Shown here in pieces: positions 43,794-55,561 of a stretch of 64,000 bases of DNA. The notes under the pieces are model-generated. The model had not been told where the DNA came from. It worked only from the letters and a program-made list of their open reading frames with translations, and ran no database searches. Every line of letters starts with the position of its first letter. The stretch's first letter is position 1. The stretch covers positions 102,027,027 through 102,091,026 of the forward strand of contig OW121856.1 of the NCBI GenBank assembly GCA_933228895.1, in the 5' to 3' direction. This DNA comes from Platycnemis pennipes. Taxonomy: Eukaryota > Arthropoda > Insecta > Odonata > Platycnemididae. A program made the translations under genes and the position numbers.

Positions 43794-44320
43794 AAGGCCG
43801 TATCACACTAGCGTTTGCCGCTTGCGGTTGTGCAGTCGACCAATCAGCGCCAACCAGCCCTCAGCGGTTGGATTATAGGAGCGCGTCTATTTCCAACCGG
43901 CCGGTTGCGCAACCGTGGCCAATAAGAGCTCGTCTCGCGATCACGTGATGTTTGTGTTTACATTTCGCGATAATATCATTGTTACCATTTCAACTACGTC
44001 CTAAACCTTAAAAATATTCAGAACACAATTTAAACAGCATTTAACTCCCTTGCATCATCTATTTTTTGTGAAGGATATGTTATAATAGCATACGATTTAT
44101 CGAGGTGAGATTAAATGTACTTAATTCATTTTTGTCTTGTATTTGAGGCATACATCCTGCATTTCAGTCAGCATAGGAACAAAATGTAAACAGAAACAGC
44201 ACGTGACCGTGAGGCGAGATCCTATTGGCTACGATTGCACAACCGGCCGGTTAAACGGCCAGTGTGATTGGAACTGTTAGCACCAAACGTAACCAACAAC
44301 TGCTAGTGTGATACGGCCTT
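43794..44320. mobile_element. 527-bp TIR element (AAGGCCGTATCACACTAGC ends)
   Basis: The terminal 19 bp, AAGGCCGTATCACACTAGC, are perfectly inverted at 44302-44320. A subterminal inverted repeat of about 53 bp starts AACCGGCCGGTTGCGCAACC on the left and runs to CACGTGA. Its right partner includes CACGTGACCGTGAGGCGAGA and CAACCGGCCGGTT. The middle is AT-rich and non-coding. No target duplication was resolved, partly because the right end is shared with the 0.5-kb repeat. Confidence 0.8.
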
Positions 44321-44806
44321 CACAACCTTTGCCGTTGGACCTTTGCAGGAAAGAGTTGGTTTGTGAACGAACATTTAAATTTCATTAAGGCAAGCTTTAT
44401 GTCTGCCAGTAATCAATCAATGGAAGTCATACAAAAATTCAATATTGTCTAACATGCATTATTATATTTCCCAGGACGCTCAAAGTTGATATTCATAGAA
44501 CTTTTTCAAATATAGGTCTACAAGCTCTTGTATCATTTAACGCAACATATGGCCATGTTTAGAGCAGGGAAATGTGAAATTAAAATTATTACCATCTTCC
44601 TCAAGGTGTAATGATGATGACCGGCGAGCTTGAGAGTTAGATTTATTCAGCAGCAATTAATTTAAGTAAATACTTTATCAAACTCAAGATGGCACACCAG
44701 CCATTTTGAAGCGAAAAAAAAACAGTTACTACAGATCATTATGGAAATCCTTATCCAAATATGAATTAAGTGGGGCTAAAAAAAATGAGCGGACGAGGGT
44801 GGGGAG
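44289..44806. repeat. 0.5-kb repeat, arm B (inverted partner at 12671-13173)
   Basis: Reverse complement of arm A with moderate divergence. It starts inside the right end of the 43794-44320 TIR element, so the repeat family and that element are probably parts of one larger unit. Confidence 0.85.
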
Positions 44807-46140
44807 GGAGAGAGGCAGGAAGAAGGGGATGGGGGAGGAATTTTTGGGGTTGACGAAGAAGGAGGGGGTGGTGGGTAGTCAGGAGAAATAGTTCCCGTTT
44901 CCGCCACAAGAGGGTTGAAGCGAAGAGAAATTTTAATTTCTTTCCCGCCCTCCAGGGGCGCTCGGGACGTCGGCTCCACCCTTTGATGACATTCGTTTCA
45001 TCCCTTTTCGCCGTCCGCGACGTCACCCTTTTTTCGCCACTCTCGGATAAATAAAAAAAAATAATTTGAACTGGATAAAATCGGGATATAAATGAAAAAA
45101 ATCGCTATTTCCGTAATTTTTTTATATCCCGACTGCGTCCTTCCAAGCTCCAACCCCCTTTTTCCCTTCAACCCCTTCCTACACCCCAATCCGCCCACCC
45201 CTCATCACCAGCGCCACCGCTTTTAATTTTTTTACCCCATATCCGGAATTTTTTTTCATTCCCCTCCCTGCCTCGGCAGTCACGTCACCATGCTCCGCTC
45301 GCTCATCATTCAATTGTTTCTGGGATGGCGAGGGAGTGGGGGGGGAGCGGAAATAAAGGAATCGGGAGACCGGGGGTGGGGTCGGGTGGAGTGCGTGGGA
45401 AAGGGTGGGGGGGGGAGTGAGTTGTTAAGGTTAGGGGAGCGAAGGTTCCGGAGCGGCAGGAAGAGAGAGGGGGGGAGGGAAAGTTGAGGGGAGACACAAG
45501 GGCTTTTATCTCTTCCACAAGCTCTTTTGTGTGTGACTTTTTCCCTCCCTTTACTTGATTGGTTGATGGAGAAATGGGACTGCGGGTTGGGAGACGAGAG
45601 AAATATTCTTTCTATCGGATTGCTTGGAGATTTACGGTTGGAATTCCCGTCGAAATTTCCCGAAAGATATTTTTTTATATTCCCACCCACAATACCCCTC
45701 TTTCCCACCCCCCCTCCATACTGGTACAATCCAAAAAATATCCCTCCATATTTTATCTATTTCAAATACATTTCGGGCATACTGGAAAACCTTATCGAGG
45801 AAGGACTAATGCTCTTCTTTCCAATAATTCTCACTGTAAAAAAGACGTTTTTTTTATTTTTGAAGACATTTTGAAAAAATGCTTTCCATTTGCATACGCA
45901 AAATGGGTGGATATTGAATTAGAAGATTTTAAAATTTTCGACTAAAAGTGAAATAAGCACGAGTGGAAAAGCACGAATTCAGGAATGTCCATCTATAACT
46001 GTGTTGAATTTTAAGTGGAAGTAATTAATATCAGGGCTTAAAACGCAAATGTCTGTGTTGAATGCACATTCAGTTAGTCAGAGCATCGTGTATTGAAATG
46101 TTGAAGTTGTTGAAGAAAACATGCATTGAATTTACTGACA
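44807..46140. other. no gene seen; purine/pyrimidine islands
   Basis: 44790-44890 and 45330-45500 are G/A-rich, 45120-45300 is C/T-rich. Overlapping frames (up to 139 codons) on both strands are compositional. 45660-45945 is AT-rich. Confidence 0.55.
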
Positions 46141-46245
46141 GCTGCAGTAGTCAGATCAATGAATCATCAGTTATGCACTGCGAAGGTTACGGGTTCAAAT
46201 TCCTCCTCAAACATTAATGTCGGGATTATACTAAGACTATGATTA
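46140..46245 (+). repeat. possible tRNA-derived SINE remnant
   Basis: TGCAGTAGTCAGATCAATGA resembles an A-box region, and TACGGGTTCAAATTCCTCCT supplies a B box about 55 bp later, followed by TAATGTCGGGATTATACTAA. No second copy was seen in the window. Confidence 0.35.
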
Positions 46246-49200
46246 GGGAAAAAGAAGCGACATTACCGGGGCATTTACATGACAAAAAAAGAATTGAAGC
46301 CATTCCAATTTCATACAAACTTCATCAGAATATTGGGCACCGCGAGCTAGTCGTTGGTCAAATCCTTGGTCGTGGATAATTAACCTTCCTATCCCTCCAT
46401 TATTAGTCTTGAGATATGATCTGACGCGATCTTTAGAAACACTTTAAGAAACTAACTTTAAATATGTTTCTTTGCTCATATAACTTTCTTAAAAAAACAT
46501 TCGAAAGTTGCGTGTTTCAGAGAAGATTTCCATATTTTCAACGCTATGGTTACTGAAAAACGTTATTGTTATTGAAAAAACCTAATCCTTCTAAGAACAA
46601 GGAAAGGCATTCATTGGTGTGGCCTTAGAAAATGCATATTAAAGGTTATTTCCAAGTGGAAAAAAATGAGCTAATATTCTATGAACGAAAATGGACTTAC
46701 GATGGAAGTTAATTTTCAAATTTCCGAAATTCTCTAAAATTAGCCTAATTTCAAAAGAATATGTTTATTAATTGATTCATAATTACGTTGTCATCGCTAC
46801 AATTAGTTCAAACTGCGGAGCATTTGCTGCTTTGACATACCGACTGGCGAAGTAATTGGAAAAGTATGAACGACAGCATTAGCATCTACACGAGGTGGAT
46901 TCTACGGCAGTGTGCGGTGGTGATACCTCGTGAAAACCTTTAGAGACGGGGGTCAGTTCAGTTACGCTTTTCAAAATAGTGGTCAACAAAAGTTTAGATA
47001 TGACAAATTAACTTTGTGGGAGTTATTTCCACCAATCAGTTTCAGGCATTTTAGTGGGGGCAAAGATTCATGCATCCCAGTAGTCTAGAAAAAATACCGT
47101 TGAACCGTAAATTGATTGATGCACTTCTGCCGGTTAGCAAAGGCGATGATGAAGTTCCCCTTGTCTCTTCTGCATTTCTTTTACCCTGCGTATCCTATTC
47201 ACCATTACTCACAACCATTTCCTCATACAATCCTCTTTCTCACCCATCATTTTCATCATCTTCTTCGTTTGCTTGGCATTGCAACTTCAAGTTGAAACAT
47301 TGTACCCTAACTTATCTGTTCCATCAACCTTCGCTACCTCGATCAACCTTCTTTCTCCCCCTAGTACGCTCAACCCTTCGTTCCCTTTGCTCTTCATTAG
47401 TTCTCTTTCCCACCTTTGCTCTTTCCATTCTAAGTCAGATAACTTAGTTTTGATCAACTTTGTTTGAAAAAAAACTTTGACGCATAGTACTCCACTAACG
47501 TTGGTGGCGGTGGTTTCACCTTCAGTTCCGCTCACCAGTCTGGATTGTAATATAATCAAGGAGAGAATATTCTCCTACGTATTTTTTTCGCCAGATTTTT
47601 TGGTACATACATAAGAAGAAAAAAAAACAAAATTCGTATTGGAGACTGATGTGGATTACTATAGCTAAACTTAGGGCAAGTAAATCACCGCTTACCAGAG
47701 AGGCAAGGCGTGTATCCAAATTCTATGCAATCAAGTTTAACCATACTTTAATGCATTAGACTCATCTAACCACCATCCTACGTGCTTCGTTTAGCCACCA
47801 AGCCTGCGTTCAAACATGAACATTGCTATTTATGTCCTTAAATGGCTGGAAGATCCCAAAGCATTGATAAAAATAGCATCTAAGGAAATGGAACGTAGAA
47901 AGACTGCGTAACCTATTGGAGTGGGTCACAGCATGACAGGAAGGGATTAAAATCAGGATGACATGCATAACATGCAGTGCGTATCGCAGTTTCGAATCAA
48001 GTCAGCTAAATAGTGCAGACAAGAGACAGAAAATATTGGTGATGTCTGAATACATTCTGTAACGTCGGGCAAATATTACGGGAGAACACTAATTTCAATA
48101 AAGAAAACGCTGCTTATCAGACTCCCCTTTATTCTTCTCTTAAAAACATCTACAACCCCAACAATCCCCCCGCTTCACTCCCCCAGCAACCCACCAACAT
48201 CTCCCAAACAAGGAAAACAAATATCAGACGTTACATTCCATTAATATTATATAAAAAATAAGTTAAGACACATTAGAAATATAGAATAGATTTGGGCTCT
48301 TGTTGAAGAGTGAACATGCCGCACTTGGCGACACAAGCATCACTTCATTTTAATGCTTGAAGACAAAATGCATACAGAATTAAAAGGATCTCGAACGCGT
48401 GTAAACTAACGTAGAGATAACTGGAAGACCTACTCAGGCTTGCTGCGGTATAGAAGTATTATGGAGTCATTTCCGTCCTGTAAGCATCAAGAACATCGGA
48501 CACTAAGTTCATCCTTAACGGAAAAATCGTCCATCAACCAATGTTATTCGCCACCGCTGAACTTGGATGTGGAAAGCTCGTTAGGGATGAGACTCCATGT
48601 TTTTGCCGTCCATAGCTTCGAACCCCAATCCTCAATAACTACACCAGAAAAAAATTCACTGCTACTGGAGAGTAATTCATTTCGAAAAAAAATAAACAGT
48701 CCTCGTTGCCACACGCGCACGATAAAAAGTAACCAACGGACATATTTGGACGAGCCGGTAAAAACTGAATATCGACGTGGCGTTGTTTATCGCGAGTCCC
48801 CCGGATGCGAGCCACTCGGTTAAATTGATGGAGGCGATGTTTCCCCCGTCTGCTTCGATTGAAACGCCATCCACCCACTAAGTACCCCGCCAACGCCGAC
48901 CGAGCGCATATGAGACTTCAATTTTTTTTCCATCCCCCCACTGCAGCGGATTATATTTTTCCGAAATGTCATCAGCATCCACAGGCTTTATGGAATGATT
49001 CATATCGGAAGGGATTAAATGAGGGACTAGCACATTTCTGAGGGAAGGACCGTGAAGTTATGTAGGGCAAATTAGGATGCTTTCAAATTACGTGGTGACC
49101 ATTCCCCTTGAATTCCGATGGAGGGCGCCTCAAATGAAAATATGGCTCACGATTTTGAAATAACCATTAGAAGAATGAGGAGGAAAATATTGAAATTTCG

Positions 49201-49534
49201 ATATTCATCTACATTTTCATTTTGATCACATAAACCAAGGATCAAAAACGCAATCATAACAATGACCATAATATTGTTAATATGAAAACGCTTTCAGTGG
49301 CTTATTTTCTGACAAAATTAATGCCAACGAAAATAGTTACAAAAAATTTAGAAATAAAAACAATAAATAAATATAAAGATGTAAAAAACACCACTTTTCG
49401 AAAAAATATTCCCTAATACGCTTAAAAAGGGGCGTAAAGTTACATACTTGATAGAAAAGCAGCGGAATAGGTAATTATATAACGAGTGAGTCCTTAGTTA
49501 CGTACCGGAATCAATCCCAAGCGATTCAAGCACA
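46246..49534. other. no gene assigned
   Basis: Open frames at 47070-47447 (125 codons) and 48440-48823 (127 codons) lack recognisable motifs and show biased composition. 48620-48960 is moderately CpG-rich. No other structure recognised. Confidence 0.45.
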
Positions 49535-49660
49535 CCACCCCTGGGTAGTGTAGTGGTCTGCGCGGTGGCCCGGAAAGGTCCGTGGTTTGATTCCTGGTCC
49601 AGTGAATTTTTTCGCATGGTGATTAATGTGAACCTATATAAAAAAAATGAAAGTGTGCAT
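49535..49660 (+). repeat. tRNA-derived SINE
   Basis: CTGGGTAGTGTAGTGGTCTG supplies an A-box-like region and GTGGTTTGATTCCTGG the B box, in a cloverleaf-like spacing. The short body ends in CTATATAAAAAAAATGA. A SINE or tRNA pseudogene is more likely than a functional tRNA because the acceptor arms do not pair cleanly. Confidence 0.6.
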
Positions 49661-50056
49661 GCAAAATCAAACTTTATCACAATACACTTACATACTCCCA
49701 GACATTTTTTGATAAAATTTGACAGTTAGTGATGGCTAAGCACACCGTACGTATAATTCATTTGATAGAATACAACCGTTGAAGAAGTAGATCAATGGCA
49801 TTGAAGACAACTGATAAATAATTAAAAGTAATTAGTTTGCATTTCAGGGCACCGAAGTAACCATAGGGCTCCCTTACACACTTCACACTATCACTTTCTT
49901 GAGATGAAAATGCATGTTCGTACGTTTACACAGTGACAAAAAAATATTTTTAAAGAATCTCACTTGGCTGGTGAGGCTGGTGATATAAGATAGGAGTGGA
50001 CGGAAATTGTTTCTAATTATAGGTTAGGTATGTGCACTACATAATTGTTTTCTGTT
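49661..50056. other. no recognised feature
   Basis: AT-rich, no motif. Confidence 0.4.
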
Positions 50057-50537
50057 TACAGCTGCAAATACAAGCGTGGAAGTGAGGAAACATTTCATTA
50101 AAACATAAATCTGGACCATTCTACTATATGGCAGCGAAGCATGGAAACTAACAGCAGAGGAGAAGTTCACGCTGGAAGCATTCGAAATATGGTGCTATCG
50201 AAGAATGATGTAGATAAAATGGATCGACCGAGTGACAAATGAAGAAGTCCTAAGAAGAGTGGGAGAAAAGAGAAGTCTGCTGACAACTCTAAAAAGAAGA
50301 CAGGACAACTTAATCGGCCATATCTTATGACACGATGGCCTGATGAAGACAATCGTCGAAGGTAAAGTGAACGGGAAGATTGGAAAAGGCAGGCCTCGGA
50401 TGTGTTCTATAGAACAGGTCGTGAAGGACGTGAAAGAGAGGAACTACGTTGATATGAAGGGGTTGGCTGATAGAAGAATCGAGTGGAGTGCTGCGTCAAA
50501 CCAATCCTAGTATTGTTGACCGATGATGATGATGGTT
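50057..50537 (+). pseudogene. LINE-B C-terminal fragment with GATGAT tail
   Basis: It starts at GCTGCAAATACAAGCGTGG and, with small frame changes, reads VRKHFIKT, ILLYGSEAWKLTAEEK, LEAFEIWCYRRMM (then TAG), IKWIDRVTNEEVLRRVGEKR, SLLTTLKRR, DNLIGHIL, HDGLMKTIVEGKVNGKIGKG, RPRMCSIEQVVKDVKERNYV and RRIEWSAASNQS, then a GATGATGATGATGG tail. Its left end lies within the LINE body, so it is a 5'-truncated insertion. Confidence 0.87.
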
Positions 50538-50832
50538 TGATAGATAGTCTTGTATACATTCCCCTTGTCTCTCTTCTACTCACCTCTTTAAGTAATTAAC
50601 ATGACCTCATGAGAAACAGCAAACAATTAGATATAATGGTAGAATGAGAGCAAAAAAGCAAAGAAAAAATATATGTCATTAGCCAACCTCATTATAGGAA
50701 CTCAAAATCGGTAGGTAGGGTCTGAAAAACAGCGAACCGGATGAAGATTTAAATAGCGTAGTGCATCATACCATCAAAAAGAAAACCGTCATATATAACA
50801 AATTGCTAGGCTTGACTTCGTGGAACCACATA

Positions 50833-51036
50833 TTGATAACGTAAATTAATTCACTTTGTATAAATTCCACAAATTTTTATTAAAACCCACCTAGATTTCG
50901 ACTGGCACAGTCATTGTCAAGGGCCTGATAATGACTGACAAGCGGCCTTGATAATGACAGTGTAAGTCGAAACCTAATTCGGTTTTCATAAAAATCTGTG
51001 GAATTTTACCAAGTGAATTCATTTACAAATTATCAA
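50833..51036. mobile_element. 204-bp foldback element
   Basis: Two arms of about 95 bp are inverted copies: TTGATAACGTAAATTAATTC at the left end pairs with AAGTGAATTCATTTACAAAT then TATCAA at the right end, and the inner parts contain GTCGAAACCTA-type sequence and TCATTGTCAAGGGCC/GGCCTTGATAATGA. It is non-coding and essentially all inverted repeat. An 11-bp word AAAACCGTCAT occurs at 50782-50792 and at 51038-51048, possibly a target duplication around a slightly larger insert. Confidence 0.75.
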
Positions 51037-51356
51037 TAAAACCGTCATTTCGCCTCAGCCATCGTATTCGTCGGACATGGCCCCCTGTGACTTCTTTCAA
51101 TTCCCGAGGCTGAAGAGAACCATGAAAGTATGACGTTGTGCTACCATTGGTGAGATAAAAACAGAATCGCCGAAGGAGCTGAACTCTATACCGAAAAAAA
51201 GAGTTCATGAAGTGCTTCCTAGATTGTAAAAAAAACGCTGGTACAAGTGTATTACATCATAGGGGTATTATTTTGAAGGGGTCATAATTTATGCTGATTA
51301 CTAAATAACTATTATTTGAGAAAAAATTAAAATTCCCGTTATTTTTTTATCACACC
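51037..51356 (+). pseudogene. mariner-like transposase C-terminal remnant and 3' end
   Basis: The plus strand reads NKTVISPQPSYSSDMAPCDF and FQFPRLKRTMKV, a TGA, RCATIGEIKTESPKELNSIP, KKRVHEVLPRL, a stop, KKRWYKCITS and YYFEGVI. The segment YSPDLAPCDFFLFP, containing the last catalytic Asp of the DDD triad (here the Asp codon at 51074-51076), followed by LK...KG.R..T.EEIK and the KRW.KCI..EG.YFEGD ending, is diagnostic of mariner transposases. The N-terminal two-thirds are absent and three stops interrupt the rest. AAATTCCCGTTATTTTTT and ATCACACC at 51331-51356 look like the usual 3' terminal region. Confidence 0.85.
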
Positions 51357-54040
51357 ATGAATACCATACGTAAACACACATAGAAATGTGTATCGTGTAT
51401 TGAACGAGAGAGACTGCAAAATTTTCACCGCGATGGCACCAGGGACTAACAAAATTGGATGGGAGAAAAAATATGATAGAGAAGAAAGGGGGTTATGTTG
51501 ATGGGAGAGGGGGGTGAAAGTCGAAAGGAGGATTTTTCCCGGAGAGGAGGAAGAGAGGAGAGAAGCTGCAGGGAGTGATTGTGGAATAAAAAGCCATCGC
51601 TGTAGTGGGCAGACCTCTTCACCGCTGAGACTGTGAGAGGAGAAGGAATAGTCTCGAGTGTTTGGGTTAAGTGCTGGTTGAGGGCAGGGCGGAAGGCAGG
51701 CTTGGCTTGTATGCCAGGGGGTTGGGGCTCACGGAGGATGGAGGGGGGTAGGTGAGGGTAGGAATTCGTGAGTATGTGTGTGAGTGTGGGAAGGGAGGGG
51801 GGGTGGGGTTGCCTCGCAGGAGGAGAAAGCTTTTTGGGGGCAAGTGCTTCATTATTTCCGTAACAACTTGGAACGAATCCTCCCTTGTACACCTCTCTCC
51901 ATAGCTCTCCGAAGCCTACCCGTCCCTCGCTCTCGTCACTTTATTATTTCGAGTCTTTATGGTCCTTATGATGTCTCCAACGGTTCCTCCACTCAACACT
52001 TTTCCTCCGTGCTTTCCCCATTTCCAACCCCTTCCCTTATCCCTCTCCCTCTCTCTCTTACGCCCTTCCATCAAAAGGATTTCCCCTCGCTCGAGCGCTT
52101 AAATGCGGTAAAGTGCGGCGCGCGAAAGTGTCCTCCTTTTCCATTCAGGACTGCACGCACCAGCTTCACAAACCCTCATTGTTTCCCCGTGCATTTGAGA
52201 AGCGAAAAAAAAATTCGGATAAGGCCCGTGTCTCCACATTGCAGGAAAGTAAATATTTAAATCTTCCGCCGAGCGCAAATTGTGGAGGTATCTCTTGCAT
52301 TCCACCTGCAATCGCGTCACATGATGCATATGACGCGGGATTCACAATAAACCGTCAAAAGAAATAATAACAATATACATGTACACATAGCATAATGATT
52401 CAAACTCAAATGGACGCAACATTTGTGATGCATCTCATGACGTCTATTCGCCTGATGAAGGAGGCTTTACGCCCCGAAATTTTACAAGTATGTTTGCTTT
52501 TCTGATTATTCTTCTTATTGTATAATCAGCTCCACCACGCCTATGACACAGTGCGAGTAAAATAATTATGACTTGAGGGAAATATATAAATGTGGAGCAC
52601 ACAGTTCAGTCACTCAGCTCTTGTAAATGAATTGAAAAGGTCGAAACGGTTTGAGAAGTGATTAATTATATTCTGTGAAATAGAAGAAAGTTTTGTTTTA
52701 TTTTTATAATGCGCAAATTCCACCAAGTTAACTTGCCTTCTATGATACCTATACCAAAGGTATTTACTATCACGTTAGGGTAAAGAAGTTTACTGACAAG
52801 GTTAAAAAATATTTGTAATTGCCTGTTTCCCTTCAATTAAACCGCAATCCGTTCCTAAGATTTAACTCTTGATAAGTTTAATCCTAAAGATAATTTTGCA
52901 TTTGAATGAATAATAATTGATATAGAATGAAAGCATGTTATATAATGGAAACTTGTCCATCCTATTAAAATCATAGCAACGTTAGATGAAACGCAAATAT
53001 AAATGTTGTATTTTGCATTTACGGACCAATAACTCTTAGAGCTTGAACAGGAATTGCTACACATAGGTGTAATATTTACTCGTACTATGTCATAGACGAG
53101 GTGGAGCAGGTTATACAATAAGGAGAATAAACAGATTGCTTTGTGGAATAGAACAAAGCTTTATTTTATTTATATAATAGGTGTAGGTAAGTAGACTTGT
53201 TTTTGCCTAATTATTTTTGAAGTTTCAGACGGTAAGAGCGGAGAAAATTGTCGAGAAATGTAATGCGATTCCTAGAAATTGGTGTGGCTTCCATTACCTG
53301 CGGTAGTTAGGGAGGAATAAGTTTCGCCAAGCCACAGACCGGTCGGCGATCTCGCTATTCCCTTGTCTTGGGAACTAAATTGGTCCCAGCAAATCGTTCG
53401 CCTCGCTACGAGAAGTTTTATTAGTGCAAGCCTCGGCAATAGAAACGTCAAGAAGCGACGCAAAGTACCTACAGTACGCAGGAAGCCTGCCTCTTTCCCT
53501 GGCACTTGGTCCTAGCCCTTTAGGATTCAACCCTTCCATGTTCACGCCTCGCACTTGCCCCGAAACACATTTCCAGCTCTCTTCCCCCCTCTCACTCCAC
53601 CCACCGCCTCCCATCAGGGTCAGGGAACACTGCTTACCCCTTTACGCTCCTTCCATATGCCCCATTTAGCACGTTAGATTGGGTGAGAGTAATGAGTTTA
53701 GCGCACTTTCCAGTCAAATACCTTCCCTCCTCTCCCTACCTCCATAAATCCAGACTCATTTTCCCATTCCCCTCTTTCTCTTCCGTCGCTCTCTCTTTCC
53801 GTTTTCCTTCCTCATCCTCTCCACTTCTGCCAACAGGGAAACTCGTGGCACATGCCTCGAATGTGTTACCCCCGCGTCAAAACCAATGAGAGCATATTGT
53901 GCTTCATTACTTTGAACTCAGCACACGTGTATACCACCCTGAATTTCCCGAGCTCAATACTATTCCGTTTTCTCCATATTTAACGTGATTATTGAGCCCG
54001 CAAGGCTTGCAAAAATGATAATCATTTCTGGTAACTTTTG
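51357..54040. other. no gene seen; purine/pyrimidine islands 51440-52090 and 53500-53880
   Basis: Frames of up to 158 codons are confined to G/A- or C/T-rich DNA. CCTGATGAAGGAGGCTTTAC at about 52451 resembles 3' UTR motifs of Penelope-like or related elements but has no coding neighbour. 52560-53270 is AT-rich and featureless. Confidence 0.5.
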
Positions 54041-54043
54041 AAA

Positions 54044-54173
54044 ACTGTTAAGGCAAGGAGAGTTAAGCTCATTGGAAACCTACTCCGGTATGACACCTTA
54101 ATGCAAAATATTTTGGAGGGCAAAATTCTTGGGAAAAAACCAAGAGGGCGACCAAGAACCATAAAAGTTATCA
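54044..54173 (+). pseudogene. LINE-D C-terminal scrap
   Basis: A short frame reads KTVKARRVKLIGNLLRYDTL and then MQNILEGKILGKKPRGRPRT followed by IKV. It is the GH.LRHD.L...I.EGK..GK..RGRPR block in a sequence version different from LINE-A, B and C. It ends exactly where the inverted LINE-B copy begins. Confidence 0.75.
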
Positions 54174-54598
54174 TCATCATCATTGGTCAACCATCCTAGG
54201 ATTGGTTTGACGCAGCTATCCACTCGATTCTTCTATCGGCCAACTTTTCATTGTGACGTAATTCTTCTCTTTTACATCCTTCACAACCTGTTCCATGTAT
54301 CTCATACGAGGCCGTCCTTTTCCAATCTTCCCGTCCACTTTTCCCTCGGCGATAGTCTTCATCAGGCCATCGTGTATCAAGACATGGCCGATTAAGTTGT
54401 CCCTTCTTTTTTTTAGAGTTGTCAGCAGACTTCTATTTTCTCCTACTCTTCTTAGGACTTCCTCGTTACTTACTTGGTCGATCCATTCAGCATTCAGATA
54501 CTTCAGCATTCTTCTGTTGCACCACATTTCGAATGCTTCCACCCTTTTCTTCTCCACTGCTCTCATCGTCCATGTGTCACTGCCGTAAAGAAACATAA
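54174..54598 (-). pseudogene. LINE-B C-terminal fragment (inverted, ATG tail)
   Basis: The open minus-strand part (54216-54596) reads MFLYGSDTWTMRAVEKKRVE, AFEMWCNRRMLKYL, AEWIDQVSNEEVLRRVGENR, SLLTTLKKRRDNLIGHVLIH, DGLMKTIAEGKVDGKIGKGR, PRMRYMEQVVKDVKEKNYVT. The tail is a GATGATGATGAT run at 54174-54184 on the opposite strand. The 3' part of the frame is intact over 126 codons, so this is one of the better LINE-B C-termini, but it lacks all of the RT. Confidence 0.9.
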
Positions 54599-54893
54599 AC
54601 TTTTCATATGGCTGTTTTATTTTCTTAAGTCATTTATCATTTTTCCATATTTATCCACGATTTAAATCGTGGTTTATTGCATGGTCATATCATTTTATAT
54701 TTTAAACTTTTAATGAATATTCTTGTTGATACTTTTGTCATCTTATATAGCGCTATAGTCGTAATTTTTCCTCTGCTACAGATTGGAAACATTGTAAATC
54801 ATCAATTTCTTTTATATTTCTACGACATGATGTCCGTTCATAAAATGAAAATTTCTAACATTAGAATCATCTTTATATATTCATCAAATTTAC
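54599..54893. other. AT-rich spacer
   Basis: No recognised feature between two LINE-B pieces. Confidence 0.4.
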
Positions 54894-54963
54894 ATCCTTC
54901 CTCCTTACTTTCTCGGTCGATCCATTTAATCTTCAGCATTCTTCTGTAGCACCACATTTCGAG
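54894..54963 (-). pseudogene. short LINE-B scrap (~70 bp)
   Basis: The minus strand reads EMWCYRRMLKIKWIDRESKE, i.e. only the KIKWID block of LINE-B, cut on both sides. Confidence 0.75.
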
Positions 54964-55560
54964 TTAGTTTTCGAGTTAATAGTTTTGGCGATGGAAATAG
55001 GATGCAGCGCGTGTGTTGAAATGAAGAGAATGGCTGAAGATAGAGACGGTATGAGGTCGTGACTGCGGCGACAGGGCTCTCCCCCTTAAATTAAATCAAA
55101 TTATCATTAAAATAAGCCATTAAAATTTTTTCATCGATAATTCAATCCTAATAATCACTTTTCTTACGCTTACATCCCATTTTTCCTGATTCTATCTTTC
55201 AATCTATTACTTCCGCTGCCCTGCGTTGAAAACTACCTATCACTCCTAATTATATCAAGAATATCCCGCTTTCGACACTGCCAAAAAAACCGCATTGATG
55301 CTCATGTTTCCTATGTCATGGCCGTGGCAGCACATTACAAAGAATTGCAGACAGAGTTAAGCGAGGAACAGGCTTCGAGGAAAAACGACGCTGCCTTCTC
55401 AATAATATTTGACAAATTTTCTGTTGGAAATATCGTAGTTAAGCATTCCCGAAACTATCAAATACTTGGAACCACGTCTGCACCTTCACTATTCCCCTTT
55501 TGCAATAAAAATTTTGGCGAAGCATTCTCCTTGAAAGTGATAAACATATACATAGCACCC
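54964..55560. other. no recognised feature
   Basis: 55318-55605 contains a 95-codon frame without motif that runs into the SINE. Nothing else seen. Confidence 0.4.
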
Positions 55561-55561
55561 T

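Noticed and set aside
51784..52260. 158-codon plus-strand protein
   Set aside because: Crosses from G-rich to C/T-rich DNA, no domain; compositional.
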